Shown one piece after another: positions 23,801 to 36,198 of a DNA stretch of 64,000 bases (positions within the stretch are counted from its first letter, which is position 1; every line of letters starts with the position of its first letter). Made by a program: the position numbers and the translations under genes. The notes below the pieces were generated by a model. The model ran no database searches and had not been told where the DNA came from. It saw only the letters and a program-made list of their open reading frames with translations. Source of the DNA: Tulasnella sp. 424 (taxonomy: Eukaryota > Basidiomycota > Agaricomycetes > Cantharellales > Tulasnellaceae); assembly GCA_019633425.1 (NCBI GenBank), contig WSUB01000003.1:685480-749479 (forward strand), in the 5' to 3' direction.

Positions 23801-25987
23801 CCTGGTTCTGACAAACCAACTTTTTGGATACCTCTAGGATGTTCGTCATCTCAATCCTTTCAGGCCTGGCCGTTACATTCGAGAACTTTTATTTCAGCCG
23901 AGCTGCTGCAGGACTGACGCAGAAGTTGAGGTCTTTGAGCTTCCGTGCGATGTTGAGACAAGACAGTCAGTCCTCTTGTTTGCGTCTGCCCATGCGTTAC
24001 AGGTCATCCGCTGACTTTGGTCTTTTCACAGTTGGCTGGTTCGATGAGGAGAAACATTCCAGTGGGCGACTTGTATCTGTCTTGAGCGACAACCCAGCCA
24101 AAATTAGCGGTCTTGCGGGCTTGACTATGGGAGCGTAAGTATCGAGGTCCCTCCGGTCAAAGAATGAACTTGGAACGCTCATACAATGTGACAGGATCAT
24201 CGCTGGCATTGCAACCGTTATCGGAGGAGATATCGTCGGTCTCATCTTCGCTCCAAAGCTCGGAGCTGTGGGTATCGGTACGTTGTGAAATGTGCTTTCC
24301 TCTTGTTGAACGCCTCTCAAACGCGTTTCAATTTCCCAGCATGCACTCCGTTCATCATTTCCGCGGGTTACATTCGTCTTCGTGTCGTGGTCTTGAAAGA
24401 TCAAACCAACAAGGCCTACCACGAAGAGTCGGCTCAACTGGCTTGTGAAGCAGCTGGTGCGGTCCGAACCGTCCAAAGTCTCACCCGAGAAGAGGACTGC
24501 TTTGAGGAGTATAGTCGCAGCTTGGACGAACCTCTGAGAAGGTCAAACCGGACGGCCATCTTTAGCACTGGACTCTTCGCTTTGTCTCAGGCGATGTCGT
24601 TCTTTGCGATCTCTCTGGTAGGAAAAGAAGCGACACCGTCGCGTACCCTGCATCGAGACTGACTTTTTTCTTCCTTTCCTAGACGTTCTGGTACGGATCA
24701 ATTCTCATATCAAACTTCGAGTACAGTTCGTTCGACTTCTTCGTCTGTCTAATGGTAAGCCGGAAGGGATAGGTGCTGGTGACGGGGGTGAGGGACTGAC
24801 TTTCTCGGTGTTCTACTCGGTCAGGGTGTCACCTTCGGAGCCATTCAAGCAGGCAACATCTTCCAATGGGTCCCAGACGTTTCGGCAGCGCGAGGAGCCA
24901 TGGACTCAATTATACGCTTACTCGACCGCGTGCCGGAGATCGACGCCGAGTCCCCAGATGGATCCAAGATCGACCCGAAGACCGTTCAGGGTCACATTCA
25001 GTTTGAGGACGTCCATTTCCGCTACCCCACTCGTCCTGGCGTCCGAGTTCTCCGAAACCTGAACTTGATTGTTGAACCTGGAACCTACGTTGCGCTTGTG
25101 GGTGCTAGTGGGTGCGGTAAAAGCACGACCATTCAGTTGATCGAGAGGTTTTACGATCCTTTGGCCGGAAGGGTTTTGGTGAGCGCACACGGTCTCGGCA
25201 CCGAGATGGTCGTTGACTAAACCCTGCTTTCATTAGCTCGACGGCGTTGATATTGCGAGTCTTAACATCGAGGAATATCGGAAGAGCATTGCCCTCGTGT
25301 CTCAGGAGCCCACCCTCTATGCAGGGAGTATCCGCTTCAACATCTTACTCGGGGCGACCAAGCCGGAGTCCGAGGTTACACAGGCGGAGATCGAACAGGC
25401 TTGCCGAGACGCAAATATCCTGGAGTTCATTCAATCACTGCCTCAGGGATTCGATACCGAGGTCGGTGGCAAAGGGTCCCAGCTCTCGGGCGGTCAGAAG
25501 CAGCGGATAGCGATCGCCAGGGCGTTGCTAAGGAACCCGAAGGTGTTACTTCTCGACGAGGTAAATCAATTTTATCTCGCGAAATGAAATTTGCGGGTGA
25601 ATTTTAGCTTACACGTTAATATTTTTCAAGGCAACCTCGGCGTTGGACTCTCAGTCGGAAAAGGTTGTTCAGGCTGCGTTGGACAACGCCGCAAAGGGCC
25701 GAACGACGATCGCCATCGCCCATCGTCTTTCAACAATTCAAAATGCGGACCGCATGTGGGTACCCTGTCTCCATTTTACGTATGAGGCCGGAATCTTACG
25801 GATTCGGTGGCGTCTTTAGATACTTCATCAAGGAAGGAAGGGTCTCAGAGGTCGGAACCCATCAAGAGCTGTTGGCCAAGCGTGGAGGATAGTAAGTGAT
25901 TTCCTAGCCTAAACGTATCCATTACAGCCGCTCAATACCCATTCTAGTTTCGAACTTGTACGGCTCCAGGAGCTCTCGGCGTTTTAA
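20831..25987 (+). CDS. ABCB-type (MDR/Pmd1/Ste6-like) full ABC transporter
   Basis: Full-length exporter of roughly 1,300 residues in about 20 exons, with the order TMD1-NBD1-TMD2-NBD2. It uses ATP to export hydrophobic drugs, peptides or lipids, usually at the plasma membrane. After an acidic, Lys-rich N-terminus (from [13 protein letters not shown]) the first membrane segments appear as [21 protein letters not shown] and the following exons. NBD1 has Walker [10 protein letters not shown], signature LSGGQKQR, Walker [13 protein letters not shown] and IAHRLST. NBD2 has [29 protein letters not shown] and IAHRLST, so both ATP sites look intact. The linker after NBD1 ([13 protein letters not shown]) is acidic. 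An intron splits the second Walker B between LLLDE and ATSALD. The last exon, 25948-25987, encodes [12 protein letters not shown]. Closest named relatives are leptomycin-B-resistance Pmd1 and the a-factor exporter Ste6. Substrate cannot be told from sequence. Confidence 0.93.
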
Positions 25988-26682
25988 TTGTCCCGGTGTG
26001 GTTAAGCGGGGCTGCATTATACCCGGGAGGGACCTCCACCAGATGCTCCCGTTTTCTAATTGCAAAGATTTCTCTATGTCTACGATACTATGCCCAGGGA
26101 TCTGTATCTCTGAAAGTATGTCTGGCTGGCTTGGCAATAGAATTCGTCTTCGAAGCTTCGTCCTCAACTGCCGCTGTGTCAGCGTCTAGATAATCGACCG
26201 GCGTTGCCGAGTGCAGATCAGCCTTGAAATGTGGGTTATTGATCCCGCTTTGCCGTCTGCGTGGACAAGGGAAAGAAGGTTCGGCTGGTAACGGGTTCTA
26301 TTTTCTGCGTTGATACCGATGCAAAGCGAGATTGATGAGAAAAGAAGACGGCGAAGAACTCTGATAGCGTGCTTGCAACGATACCTGGATGCTGTACTTT
26401 GAGCGGCAGGGTTGATCTAAGGATCGCACTCAGCGACCGTTTACACAGTAATGACGCCGTGATGATGGTTCGGATATTCCGAGGGCGCTTACCTGATGTG
26501 ACGTCAACGAATTCCCACAGTGGACGTGAACGAGACAAACCGCGGCACACACAGCCATTTCTGTTGTGAGACCTCCAGTCGACCTGTCAGCCGTCCCTCC
26601 CTTCCGGCGCCACTAAGCTCCCAGTCCCCTTCCGCTCCTCAGAATCGACCACCCCCCACCAAAGGGCCCCCGGATTTATATC
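25988..26682. other. Intergenic: promoter of C2H2 gene
   Basis: No gene recognised. A palindromic TGACGTCA (CRE core) lies at 26499-26506, about 180 bp upstream of the C2H2 start codon, which is a sensible place for a bZIP site. The last 150 bases are C-rich and are probably the 5' UTR. Confidence 0.5.
26499..26506. promoter_or_regulatory. CRE-like site TGACGTCA
   Basis: Perfect 8-bp palindrome, consensus for CREB/ATF bZIP factors, about 180 bp before the C2H2 start codon. Eight-base matches also occur by chance, so this is a candidate only. Confidence 0.3.
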
Positions 26683-28484
26683 ATGGCAGCAGATTCACCA
26701 ACTCGCATGTCTACATCTTCTTCCCCTCTAGACTCCCGAATGCACCTAGACAAGGAAACCACACCAACTCCTACCAGGCGGGAAGCAGCAAGTGGCGATG
26801 CTTCGACCACGAAAAAGAGCGACGGTAGGCTCAGATATTTCCGAGAGTCAGCGTATTTTACGGCTTGCTGATCAGCATGCCTTTGCGCTCAATTGCTACT
26901 CCACCTCATCTCCCGGGGATTCCAATTATCCAGAAAACGTTAGCCAGGCATCCGTATGTTCTCGTTTATCAGTCTTCCAATCCTGGGCCAGTCTGACAGG
27001 CGCTTCAAAAGCTTCAACCACCAAAAAGCAAGGTCGTCATCGGCCCCTCGGATAGCTCTAATAGCAGTTCAGACGAAGGCCATGGTAGAGCAAAGGACAC
27101 CAGCACTGAGCCAGGAGGTGCATCTGCAGAGCCTCCAGTGCACCACACCCCAGCCCGCACACGCACACGTAGTCTCGTCGACGCGAAAGCCCCAGCTGCC
27201 CAAAGCTCCGTCAACCCGCGACTTGCGAACCTCCGGTCGAGGGCAGACTGGAAACAAGCCACATCTATATCTCAGCGGCTAGAGGCGGCAGTCGATGTCT
27301 CTGACGCAGCTGTGCCATCGAGCTCAGTCGTATCTACCCTCCCATCTCTCCCATCTCCGCCAACCGCGGAGTCTGCTTCCTCCGAAGCCCCCGGAAGCTC
27401 TCGCGGCAATCATCAACTTGGTCCCGGTAGTGCCGCAGACAATGCGCCGCTGGAATTGCCCGCACCCATCCCACCACATCCATATCCGTACATCCCGCAC
27501 CCTTTATCATCTTCCAGTACTCAAGCACCTGATTTCTTGCCTCCGAATCCACCACCTATTCCAGGACCATTGAAGACACCACCTACATCATCATCCAATC
27601 CTCGTCCGATCGCACCCCGTGCGCCTACTTCTCCTACCCGAAGCACCACCGGTGCCGCATCCACGTCCACAGCCCCAACTGCCGGTTCATCCTCTTCCCT
27701 TCCCCGACCACATGTCTGTCCTCTCTGCCAGCTAGCCTTTGCTCGGGCGCACGACCTTAAACGCCACGGTGCTACTCACACGGGCGAAAAGAAGTTCAAG
27801 TGCAACGCCTGCGGTAAAGCTTATGGACGGAAAGACGCTCTAAAACGGCACGCCTGTGCTGCGGCTCATGCCGGTGAATTCTTCCCCGTTCATCCCAACG
27901 TCGGGGGGCAAAGTTCTGGAGTGCAGATTATTAACGGCAACGGTGCAGTTGTCTCTATATCCCAGCCACCAGGTCTCATGATGGCAGAAGACGTGGCTCT
28001 GGCAAGCGGTGTAATACCAGGTAGGACGAGAGGCCAGTTTCAGGCTCCGCCGATTGTGGGCGCGGCTGCGTCCATGTTGGCTCCTGGTTCTGGCCCCTCA
28101 ACCTCGAGCCCTACGACAGGCGTAGGGTCCACTTCTGCACCCCCAAAATCTCCAACAACTCCGCGATCGAAGGGCAAAGGAAGAGGATCTACTTCTCCTA
28201 CAGCCCAGATGAAAATCAAAGAAATCAAGACGGCCGAAGACTATCGACGTCATGATTTGGAGCCTGATGAACCTGATGAGCTAGCAGGTGACGTCGATGT
28301 TCCTGTTCAAGGAGCCATCAAAACTGGCAGGCGGAGGACTAGGAGTAGCGGCGGCCATACCACCTCACCACTACGACGATCGGGAACGCTGGTTTCGGCC
28401 GCTCCGCCAAAGCGGACCGAAACCCACGATGACGACGCAAAACAAGGTGCCAATGCTTCAGACGAGGATGACGGGAGCGAGTAA
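26683..28484 (+). CDS. C2H2 zinc-finger transcription factor
   Basis: DNA-binding regulator of about 548 residues, presumably nuclear. Preferred model: exons 26683-26824, 26934-26953 and 27000-28484, starting MAADSPTRMS; the frame closes at each junction. Two adjacent fingers lie at about residues 292-350. The first is HVCPLCQLAFARAHDLKRH (C-x2-C-x12-H-x3-H). The second is FKCNACGKAYGRKDALKRH, with a wider H-x5-H end, joined by the classic HTGEKKFK linker. The regions around them are Ser/Pro/Thr-rich and disordered. The C-terminus has a KGKGRGS basic patch, an acidic EPDEPDE stretch and KTGRRRTRS. The first intron (109 nt) is longer than usual. An alternative start at 26798 reads through it and joins exon 3 in the same frame, so the N-terminus is uncertain. 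Target genes are unknown. Confidence 0.82.
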
Positions 28485-28832
28485 GACTAGACGCGCTGAT
28501 CAGCCACCTTGAAACCATTCTTGGACACTTCCATTTTCTTCCTCAGCAAACACGCGGATATAATTCAATTGGTGATTCTCATTTTTCTTTGGTTTTCTCG
28601 CGGATATGGGTTATTCAACTTCAATGTTATCGACTTCGCTACTCTCTCTGATAAACTACGATTGTATACAATTAGTTCACTTCGTACGTATACTTGTGTG
28701 TTCGTTTCGTACGGAGGCGGGCTGGTAATGCGACCATATGTTCAATGAAACGTCGTGCGTCTCGGACAAGCTATCAAGCAGAAAACATCGATGCTTTCAC
28801 AAAATATCAATAAAATAGTAGTCGCCTGCCTA
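28485..28832. other. Intergenic, convergent 3' ends
   Basis: The 348 bases between the stop codons of the C2H2 gene and WDR24 hold T-rich 3' UTR sequence. AATAAA at 28809-28814 could serve as poly(A) signal for the C2H2 transcript. No gene is seen. Confidence 0.5.
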
Positions 28833-31800
28833 TCAAACATGCTCCACAGGGTCATTCGTCATCCAACAAAAATGGCCACATCCGGCTGCGCAAGGATGTC
28901 CCATCAGTCGCTTTTTCGCTGCTTCTCGCTCACGAGGTCTCTCCCGTTCCCTTCCGGCGAGAGTCTCCCTATCCTTTTCCTTGCCTGGTGGCTTTTCTGC
29001 CTTTGAACCGGAGCTACTCCCAAGTCCCAGGCTCGCTAAGGACGCCACAGAGGTGGTAAGACCCGATACAATACTCCCTTCCCGTTCCCTCTCTTTCGGA
29101 GCACCCGTGACCTTCTCCGGATCGGATGGGTTTGAGTCTCGACGTTCGGATCTGAGACTGTCAGTATCGTCTGTTTCGGTCTTTGTCGGCTCGCGGTGCT
29201 TGCTCAAAGCTGCCAAGCCCCAACCGTCTGAACCCGGAACACCAAACGAGGCGCTGTCGTCTCTAGTTGGAGACATAAGGGGCCGCTTGAGATAATAGTT
29301 CCGATAACATTCATGATGGCCTCCGTGAGAACAGACTGGGCAAAAGAAATGTATGCCACGGACTGGGAGACGACTAAGCCAAATTTGGAATGGTCAGCCG
29401 AGTGCCAAGAAAACGCAATGTCCCAAAGCTACACACCAAATCGAGCATCTCGCAGAAGCCCGGCGACAATTGGCACAGAAACCATATCCTCCTTCAACCA
29501 GCTCGGGACTCTTGTCAATGGGTTGTCCTGAGGCTTGGTCGGTTCCTGACGCAGAGACCGCGGACGCATGTCGACTGTGCTTCCCGTTCTGACGTTTGGA
29601 TGCCTCGTCCCGTCTTGTCCTTGACAAGGATCGCTGATGTGAAAATGCAGTTACAGATGACGTGCTGGAAGTCACCGACTCGGGAACAAGAGAGGATGTT
29701 GGGGCAAGGGACGGTTTCATAAGAGGTTTGCGGCAGCGACCACAAGCCGCATGAACAACAGTATCGACCTAAACGGAGCATGAGGTGAGCAGCCTACAGC
29801 GGTTCTAATCAGTCAGTCCTTACTGTCGTTGAAGCCCGTAGGTCAGTCGAAGCGCCGTGTTTACGGACGTACGCCGCCTCGGTGTGAAGACGGAGGCGAG
29901 TCAAAATGTCTATCATAGTAAATTAAAATCAACGGGGCTTTCAAATATAAAGGAGTTGGCACTAACCAACATATGCTGAAGACAGTCGATCCAATGTGGC
30001 GGACTCCTCCACGCTGAGTAATTCACCCCGAGCGACGGTCGCTAACGCCGTGCACATCTGGACATCACCCTGTTAAACCTTGTCAGGTTCCAGTGTCCTT
30101 AAAAGCTAAGCAGCCGAACCTACCATTTCCCTATAATACTCGAAAGCCTCCCGCATGGCATCCCATCCAATCTTACGCATCCTTTCCTCTTCTTCCATGA
30201 CCGCGACAGGGTCGATTGGGGCTTGGTTCTGGTGCTTCCTCAACAGTGAGCGGCCTCTCTCGTCTTCTTCGTGATCACTTATTGTAGCAGCGATGCCAAA
30301 TTTCGAGCTTGTTCCATACGAAGGCACTCGTTCTGTATGACCCAGCGAAGCGACATCGCGAATAAGGGGAGTGTGCTCGGTCGAAGGATGGGGGGAAGTG
30401 GAATTGCTATTCAGGCGATGGGAATGGATATGAGGAGACGGAACCTCTAGAATTGGCTCTTCCGTTGGTTTCATAGATACCCCAGTATATGAATCGGTCC
30501 GCAAATGACGGGGGCGCTCTGTTCCTGAACTGGCAGGAGAAGGTCGGCGGGTGCTCCCATCCAACTCCCCATCCGTGCTGCTCCCAAGGGTGAGATATGG
30601 GTCTACCGTAGGCTTTGTCTTTCCGGCGGTGTCATTTCCGGAGCTGCTTGCCTGTGGGCGACCCCGATCGGCAGCTCCACTCAGCGCTCGAGATCGGGAA
30701 TTGGAGGGGACAGCAGTTCGGATGCTGCTCCGTGAGTCCTGCTTGGTAATTTTCGGACGGTCCAAAGGTAGTAGTGTGCTTGCTACTGGGCTTGACGGAG
30801 GTGCAGGGACTTTGAAAGAATCACGGCCACTTGAAGTAGAAGAATCGTAATTGTCGTCCGCCATCATGCCAGCGTCGTCCGAATTGTCATCAAAGAACAG
30901 CAAAGGTGGGACACCATTCTTCATCGAAGACCCACTGGAAGCCGTCTGAGAACTGCTCCGAAGCGAGCGTTCGTCTTCCTCGTCTGGTACTTCCAGCGTG
31001 TTTGAAGCCAAGCTCGACCTGGACGAGTGTCGGATGTACCTAGGTTCCGGAACACCTGGCACATCATCTTCTGATGAGCAATCCTCGAATGCGCCGTCTC
31101 CGATTTGCTTTGATGCCGCCATTGAACTCGCCCTTGAGCGGGAGGGTGATCCTATGCTTGCACTTCGTCCTCGGTCCTTGCTGTAGTTGCGCCGATCTTG
31201 ACTTCCCGAACCCTTCCGTCGGCCACCAGAAGACTTGCTAACCTTGGTCGCGGTAGATGACCGCCTTGAGATTGTTGGACGGGTCAGAGGATTCGTTTGG
31301 GGTGGTGGGGCTCCGTTTCCGATGGGGTACCCTCGTCTGTTGTCCGAAGCTGGCGAGTTGTCGGACGACTTGGCAGTCAACTGGGCCGCTACCGCAGGAA
31401 GCGGTCGCTGAAACTGGAAGACACTGCTAGTCGAAACAGAGCGGCGGTCGTGGAGCCGGACTGGGGGTCGCCCTCCGGAAAGAGGGGGCAGCGGAGGCGT
31501 TGGGGCGTGGCGCGCCACTGACGATGCCTGGGTTCTCGGTGAAACTGGTATGGGGCTCGGAGAAGCAGATAGCTCGTCGCGCTCCTGATCCTGGGGTTCA
31601 TGAGCGGTAACTGGCGACAAGAGGCTCCGAAGGACGAGCCAAGTCTGTGCAGCACGATAGTACTCCGCTTGGTGAGCGACTTCGGCGTTGACCATGCAGA
31701 CTTGCTCCAACGTCCCTGCTTCGACATCCTCTCCGGTATCAGGGTTGGGGGCAAGCATGTACCCTCTAGCCAGCTCCACGAATCCCTTGGTATCGAATAG

Positions 31801-33682
31801 AGGAAGGGTTGCCGTGGCTATCGTCTGATTCGCGGCGTTGTAGTCTGGATCCGCCGGCGTTTTGTCCTTCCAACCGCTGTGAATGAGCTGAGGTTTCAAA
31901 CTTGGTCGACTGGAATTTGGTCTAGTCAGCTACGACATTGGCGAATGGTATAAAGGAACTTACACGTCGTCGTAGGGTATTTCGGAGGAGGATACCGTTT
32001 CCGTTGCCCAAGTCACTGCCCCACTGGGATCCCAAGCTAGAGCACTCCGCGGTAAGCTATCCAAAGGTCGGTAACACTCTCTCAAGTCATGCTGAACCAA
32101 GGATCCGTTCGAATAAGTGGCCCAGAGGACGTCAGGGCCGGCCCAAACCATGCCTAGAAAGATCCAGATCAACAAGCCGTCGATCCTCGGAACACAGGAG
32201 ACAACTCACCGACCACGGAACCTTCTCCACCTTCAAGTACATACTTAGGCAGCCAAGGCCTCCGAACGTCCCATATTTCGATCCTATCGGCATCTGCGGT
32301 TTCACCTCCGTCTGCAGACAACCCAGGCGTTTGGGGGACGATGGCCACTTCGCAATCGTGACCAGGCCTCCAAGCCAGTTTCTTTACTTTCTCCGCCGTG
32401 TGAAGGACGTGGGGTGGTTTCTGCTCCTGAAGTCCTTGGGACATGTCCCAGACCTATTCCCAGGTAAAAGTGCAAGTCGATGGTCAAAGTTGGGCTTGGG
32501 AGGACGCAACAGCTTTTTGAACTCGCCTTGACTGTCTTGTCCATACCACCTGTACAAAGCCATCCTTGAGACTCTGTCCCAGCATTCGGTCCGACCCAGT
32601 CCATTCCAAGGATTGCACCGTTGTGTGCTGCAGTGTATCGGTCGAGCAACCCGACCCCTTTTGCTTTATAGTCCCATTTGTAGAATCCGCCGTTTTCCAA
32701 GGCAACGACGGCATGCCATCTGGTAGAGGCGCTTGGGGAGAAAGCTATACATTGGGTGGCAATTCTATGGTTTATTGAGACCGAGGAGACGTCCAGGTTA
32801 GTCCGCATATCCTGATATAGACTCTTGTTTAGCGTTCGCGACCCAGATGATGAGTACGATAGCGCACCCAAAGCTTTACGTATCCATCTTGACTGCAGGT
32901 AGCAAACCAGTTTGGCAAGTGAGGTGTAAACGCAACGCCATTGACTGAGCGAGTGTGCTCTTTAATGGTTCGCTCTGTTGAAAATAAGATGAGATCATAA
33001 GGCGAGACACTGGCACTGCGAGCGGACATACCCAGCTTTCCCTTGATAGCATCTACGATGAGGATATCCCCGGATCTTGATGTGACCACAATCTTGTTCG
33101 CGTTGTCTGATGAACACTCCCGTCAGCTACCGTCGGAGACGCGACGAAGTGTTCTCACTGGCGTGTCCCCAGCTGACGTCTGTGCTCAAGGTATTCTGGC
33201 CCATCCTAATGGTAATTTCATCATAGATCGTAGCGCCTTCCGGTCCCGTCGCCAGTTGCTTGGACCGACGTGACGGAGGGCGAGCAAATTCTCCTCCCAG
33301 TGAAGCTGGAGATCCTGGCTCGGTGATGCGCAATATCTTCAAGTCTGAACGGATACAGGGAAAGCTTGAGTGGACGGATTACTACGAATACGTGAACATC
33401 CGTTCACTCACAGTCCTTGCAAGCTACAGCACAATGCAGTCCATCCGTGCTACGAGCTGGAACGCCCCCAAGGCCGGCTTGACTAACGACAGCCCTAACG
33501 TAGCGACTTGGTCCGGGCTCATCCCGAGGGTCGTAATAGATATCTTCAGGGGTATGGGTCGCCGTAAGTGAGGCTGCTGAAGGCGTTGGGGACAACAGCT
33601 CGGCCCTGAGAGATGGGGGAACGTCGACACCGTTCTCAGTAGCGCAAAGGACTCTATAAGCGACTTACGGCCACGGAGCCAT
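28833..33682 (-). CDS. rtc1: WDR24/Rtc1, SEA (GATOR2) complex WD40 protein
   Basis: Scaffold subunit of the SEACAT/GATOR2 complex at the vacuole, which promotes TORC1 signalling by opposing SEACIT/GATOR1. The start is the ATG at 33682-33680 (MAPWP, interrupted by an intron). The N-terminal half carries WD40 repeats split over several exons: KIVVTSRSGDILIVD, HTRSVNGVAFTPH, WFATCSQDGYVKLW, ATQCIAFSPS, HNGAILGMDWVG, VKKLAWRPG and RIEIWDVRRPW. One long exon (to 30106) encodes LVELARGYMLAP-like FVELARGYMLAP followed by about 400 Ser-rich disordered residues. Next come LRLHTEAAYVRKHG helices. The C-terminus holds the zinc module: CGRCRKPL, then FCANCRRASARCSIW, SVCSHGGHHECY and finally CAAGCGHFCW, the last two matching the WDR24 pattern CxxCxHGGH...CPxGCGHxC. 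Long Ser/charged inserts separate these parts. About 1,300 residues in total. The neighbouring minus-strand genes are unrelated in function. Confidence 0.88.
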
Positions 33683-34080
33683 TTTATCTCCCAACCTAGA
33701 GTGTTGTTGGTGGTCGGGATTGCGAGACTTCAAGCAAGCGCTCAGAATGCTACCACGGTTGGGGGCCGGCGATCTACGAGCCTGACGTCGATGCCGCAGT
33801 CAACCCTTGAGAGGTGCACGCGATGCCAGTTTGCGATGGGATGGGCGCAAAGGTAAAAAGCGGAAAGAGACATTCGAAGTAATCATCTCGAGGAGTATAC
33901 ATCGTAAACGGCGGATATTAGAGAGGCAAAAGGGAAAGGGCACCATCGCGCGGGAAACAATGTCATCCACGAACCGGCATCAGAGCAGGTACCACCAGAC
34001 TTTCGATAGGTAGGGTATCTTCAAATCTGACGGTGTGCAGAGACTGGTATGGAGTGTAGGAGTGTAGATGGAATGCTAAT
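33683..34080. other. Intergenic, WDR24 promoter
   Basis: The 398 bases between the WDR24 start and the rho1 stop, both genes on the minus strand. They must contain the rho1 3' UTR and the WDR24 promoter. No gene or clear motif is seen. Confidence 0.5.
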
Positions 34081-35239
34081 CTAAAGGACGACACACTTGC
34101 CACCCTTGCTCGGCTTCTTAGCCCGGCTCAAAAGAGCTGCACGGGTAGCATACTGGAAGACTTCACGAACACCCTCGCCGGTCTTGGCGGAGCACTCAAG
34201 GTAGTGCTTAGCACCGATCTTTTGAGCGACGGCCATACCCTAAAAGGAGATTGGCGAACCACAAATAGTCAGCATCAGGGCCAGGGAATAATGCAAAACG
34301 GTAAAAGGCGGGCAAGACGTAAAAAGGTTGAAGGACGTGAGAGAAATGGGACGTTAAAAACGTGTTGATAAGAGCCTTGCAGCTGCCTTTAGAATACGAG
34401 GCAAGCGGAGAGGACAAGCCACCGACGGGATCGAAATAACGCGAGACGGAATCAAAGTGGTACGATGCGGAGAATGGCACTGACCTCCTCAGAAGTAACT
34501 GGGCGCTGGCCAGTTCGCTTCAAGTCCTCAATGGTCTTGGGGTCACGTCGTAGATCCTTCTTGCAGCCAACGAGGATGACAGGAAGACCTTGGCAGAAGT
34601 GGTGAACCTCGGAGATCCACTGTTATTCGGAGGGGAGACAGGGCATAGTCAGATACTCAATTCGGGCGGAGCAAGATAAAAATAAACGACGTACCTTCTC
34701 CTGGACGTTGTCAAGCGAGTCGGGACTGTCGACAGCGAAGCAGATCAGAATGACGTGTGAATCCGGATAAGAGAGGGGTCGGAGTCGGTCGTAGTCTTCT
34801 TGACCGGCCGTATCCCAGAGAGCCAACTCGACGTGTTTGCCATCAACCTCGACGTCGGCAACGTAGTTCTCGAATACGGTGGGGACGTAGACCTAGAAAT
34901 GCGGGCAAACATAGATGTGTCGCGGAGGATAAAAAGACAGACGTAAAAGGAGTTATTTTGTTCAGTCAGGATAAGGATTTCGAACAGCAAGCCCAACACT
35001 GTTCATTTACCTCTGGGAAGGTGCCCTTGGAGAAGACGATAAGGAGACAGGTCTGCAAGGCGGAGAGAGGCGAGGGGCGGCGTCAGCGTGACATGGTCTC
35101 CGAGTGCACGCAGCAGTGGTCTGTTGGAATCCAACTTGCGGCGGACCACCACACACGTAAAGAGAGAGGAGACTTTTTGACGCACCTTGCCACAAGCACC
35201 GTCGCCGACGATAACGAGCTTCCTGCGAATTTCAGACAT
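34081..35239 (-). CDS. rho1: Rho1 family small GTPase
   Basis: Membrane-attached molecular switch; in fungi Rho1 activates beta-1,3-glucan synthase, protein kinase C and actin assembly at growth sites. About 194 residues in five or more exons, starting at 35239 ([18 protein letters not shown]) and ending at 34081. All G motifs are present: GDGACGKT (G1), YVPTVFENY (switch I/effector loop with the Thr), [17 protein letters not shown] (G3/switch II), GCKKDLR (G4, the Rho1 form) and ECSAKTGEG (G5). The tail is [12 protein letters not shown]: a polybasic region and a CAAX box whose final Leu predicts geranylgeranylation. The GCKKD motif and tail fit Rho1 rather than Cdc42 or Rac. It shares the strand with WDR24, 398 bp away. 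Upstream is a 960-bp region with the promoter. Confidence 0.95.
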
Positions 35240-36198
35240 TGTTGGATTAAAAGTGCTGGGAGAGTGTCGTGAAAGTGGGAGTTGAGGGGGAGGAAGATGG
35301 GGAGAGGTGGTTGGGGAGGAAGACGATGAGCCTTGAAGTAGAACAAGGCGGAGCTATCTAGTTTGTCGACTCCTTCCCGCACTGCCTAACTGTTTGTCTT
35401 TGCCCCGCCACCGCCGCATCCTTGAAAATTCCTTTTCCCCCTTACAGCACCGCCATTGCACCCTGGTCGCCGTCTTCCAAGTCATTGCTCTATCGTAATA
35501 ATCCAGTGCAATGATCGCGCCGGTCGTTACAATCGCTGCCGAAAAGCAAAACCCAAAACCCCTTTTCGGCGGCTAGAACGCGATCTCAGGCCCTCACGGC
35601 GTCTGACTCGACAGACATGCTGCAAGAGCGAGGATATTCCAAGTTTACCGTTCGGTTCAACCCGAGTGGAGCATCAATCGTCTATCATCCGAAGTACGGC
35701 CACTCAGTGGGAGCGTGCATTTTCTTTCTTTCAGGTTCCTTCAGCTGAGGTCCCGTCGGTGCAATGGACGTCGCGACGTCGATTCAGACGACTCAGAGAT
35801 GCATCGATCGACTGCGCGAATTGTGTATCGCCAGCCTCTTTGGGGAATAGCGTCATTTAAAGATTTAAAAGACTCACGCCCGCTCAGAGTCTGGAATCAC
35901 TTGACCTCCTTTCTAGGGTTGGGATCCTATCATGCGAGATGGCAAAAAAAAACGAGTTATGGGATCTGGCGACAACAGTTCAAGCTAAGATAAGACGAAC
36001 GAGAGGAGAAATAGTGAGATGGTTTGCGAATGGAGGAGTGAGCGCGACGAAAAGTCCAGTAAATGATAATGCAGTAAAGCGACAGGAAAAGAAGAAGTAT
36101 AACGAGAGGAAAGGTCCGGTGTCATGCATTAGAGGCAGCCGAAATGAGGCATAATGGATGAAGGGATCGACCACCCTTCTCAAGGCGGTACGCGTGTT
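35240..36198. other. Intergenic, rho1 promoter
   Basis: About 960 bp between the rho1 start and the 3' end of the membrane-protein gene, both minus strand. The rho1 5' UTR is purine-rich on the plus strand (pyrimidine-rich in the transcript). Short plus-strand frames at 35456-35860 and 35715-35993 have no support as genes. Confidence 0.5.

Noticed and set aside
20831..25987. Ste6-like transporter as part of a pheromone locus
   Set aside because: No short precursor with a CAAX end was seen nearby, and no STE3-type receptor or homeodomain pair is present in the window.
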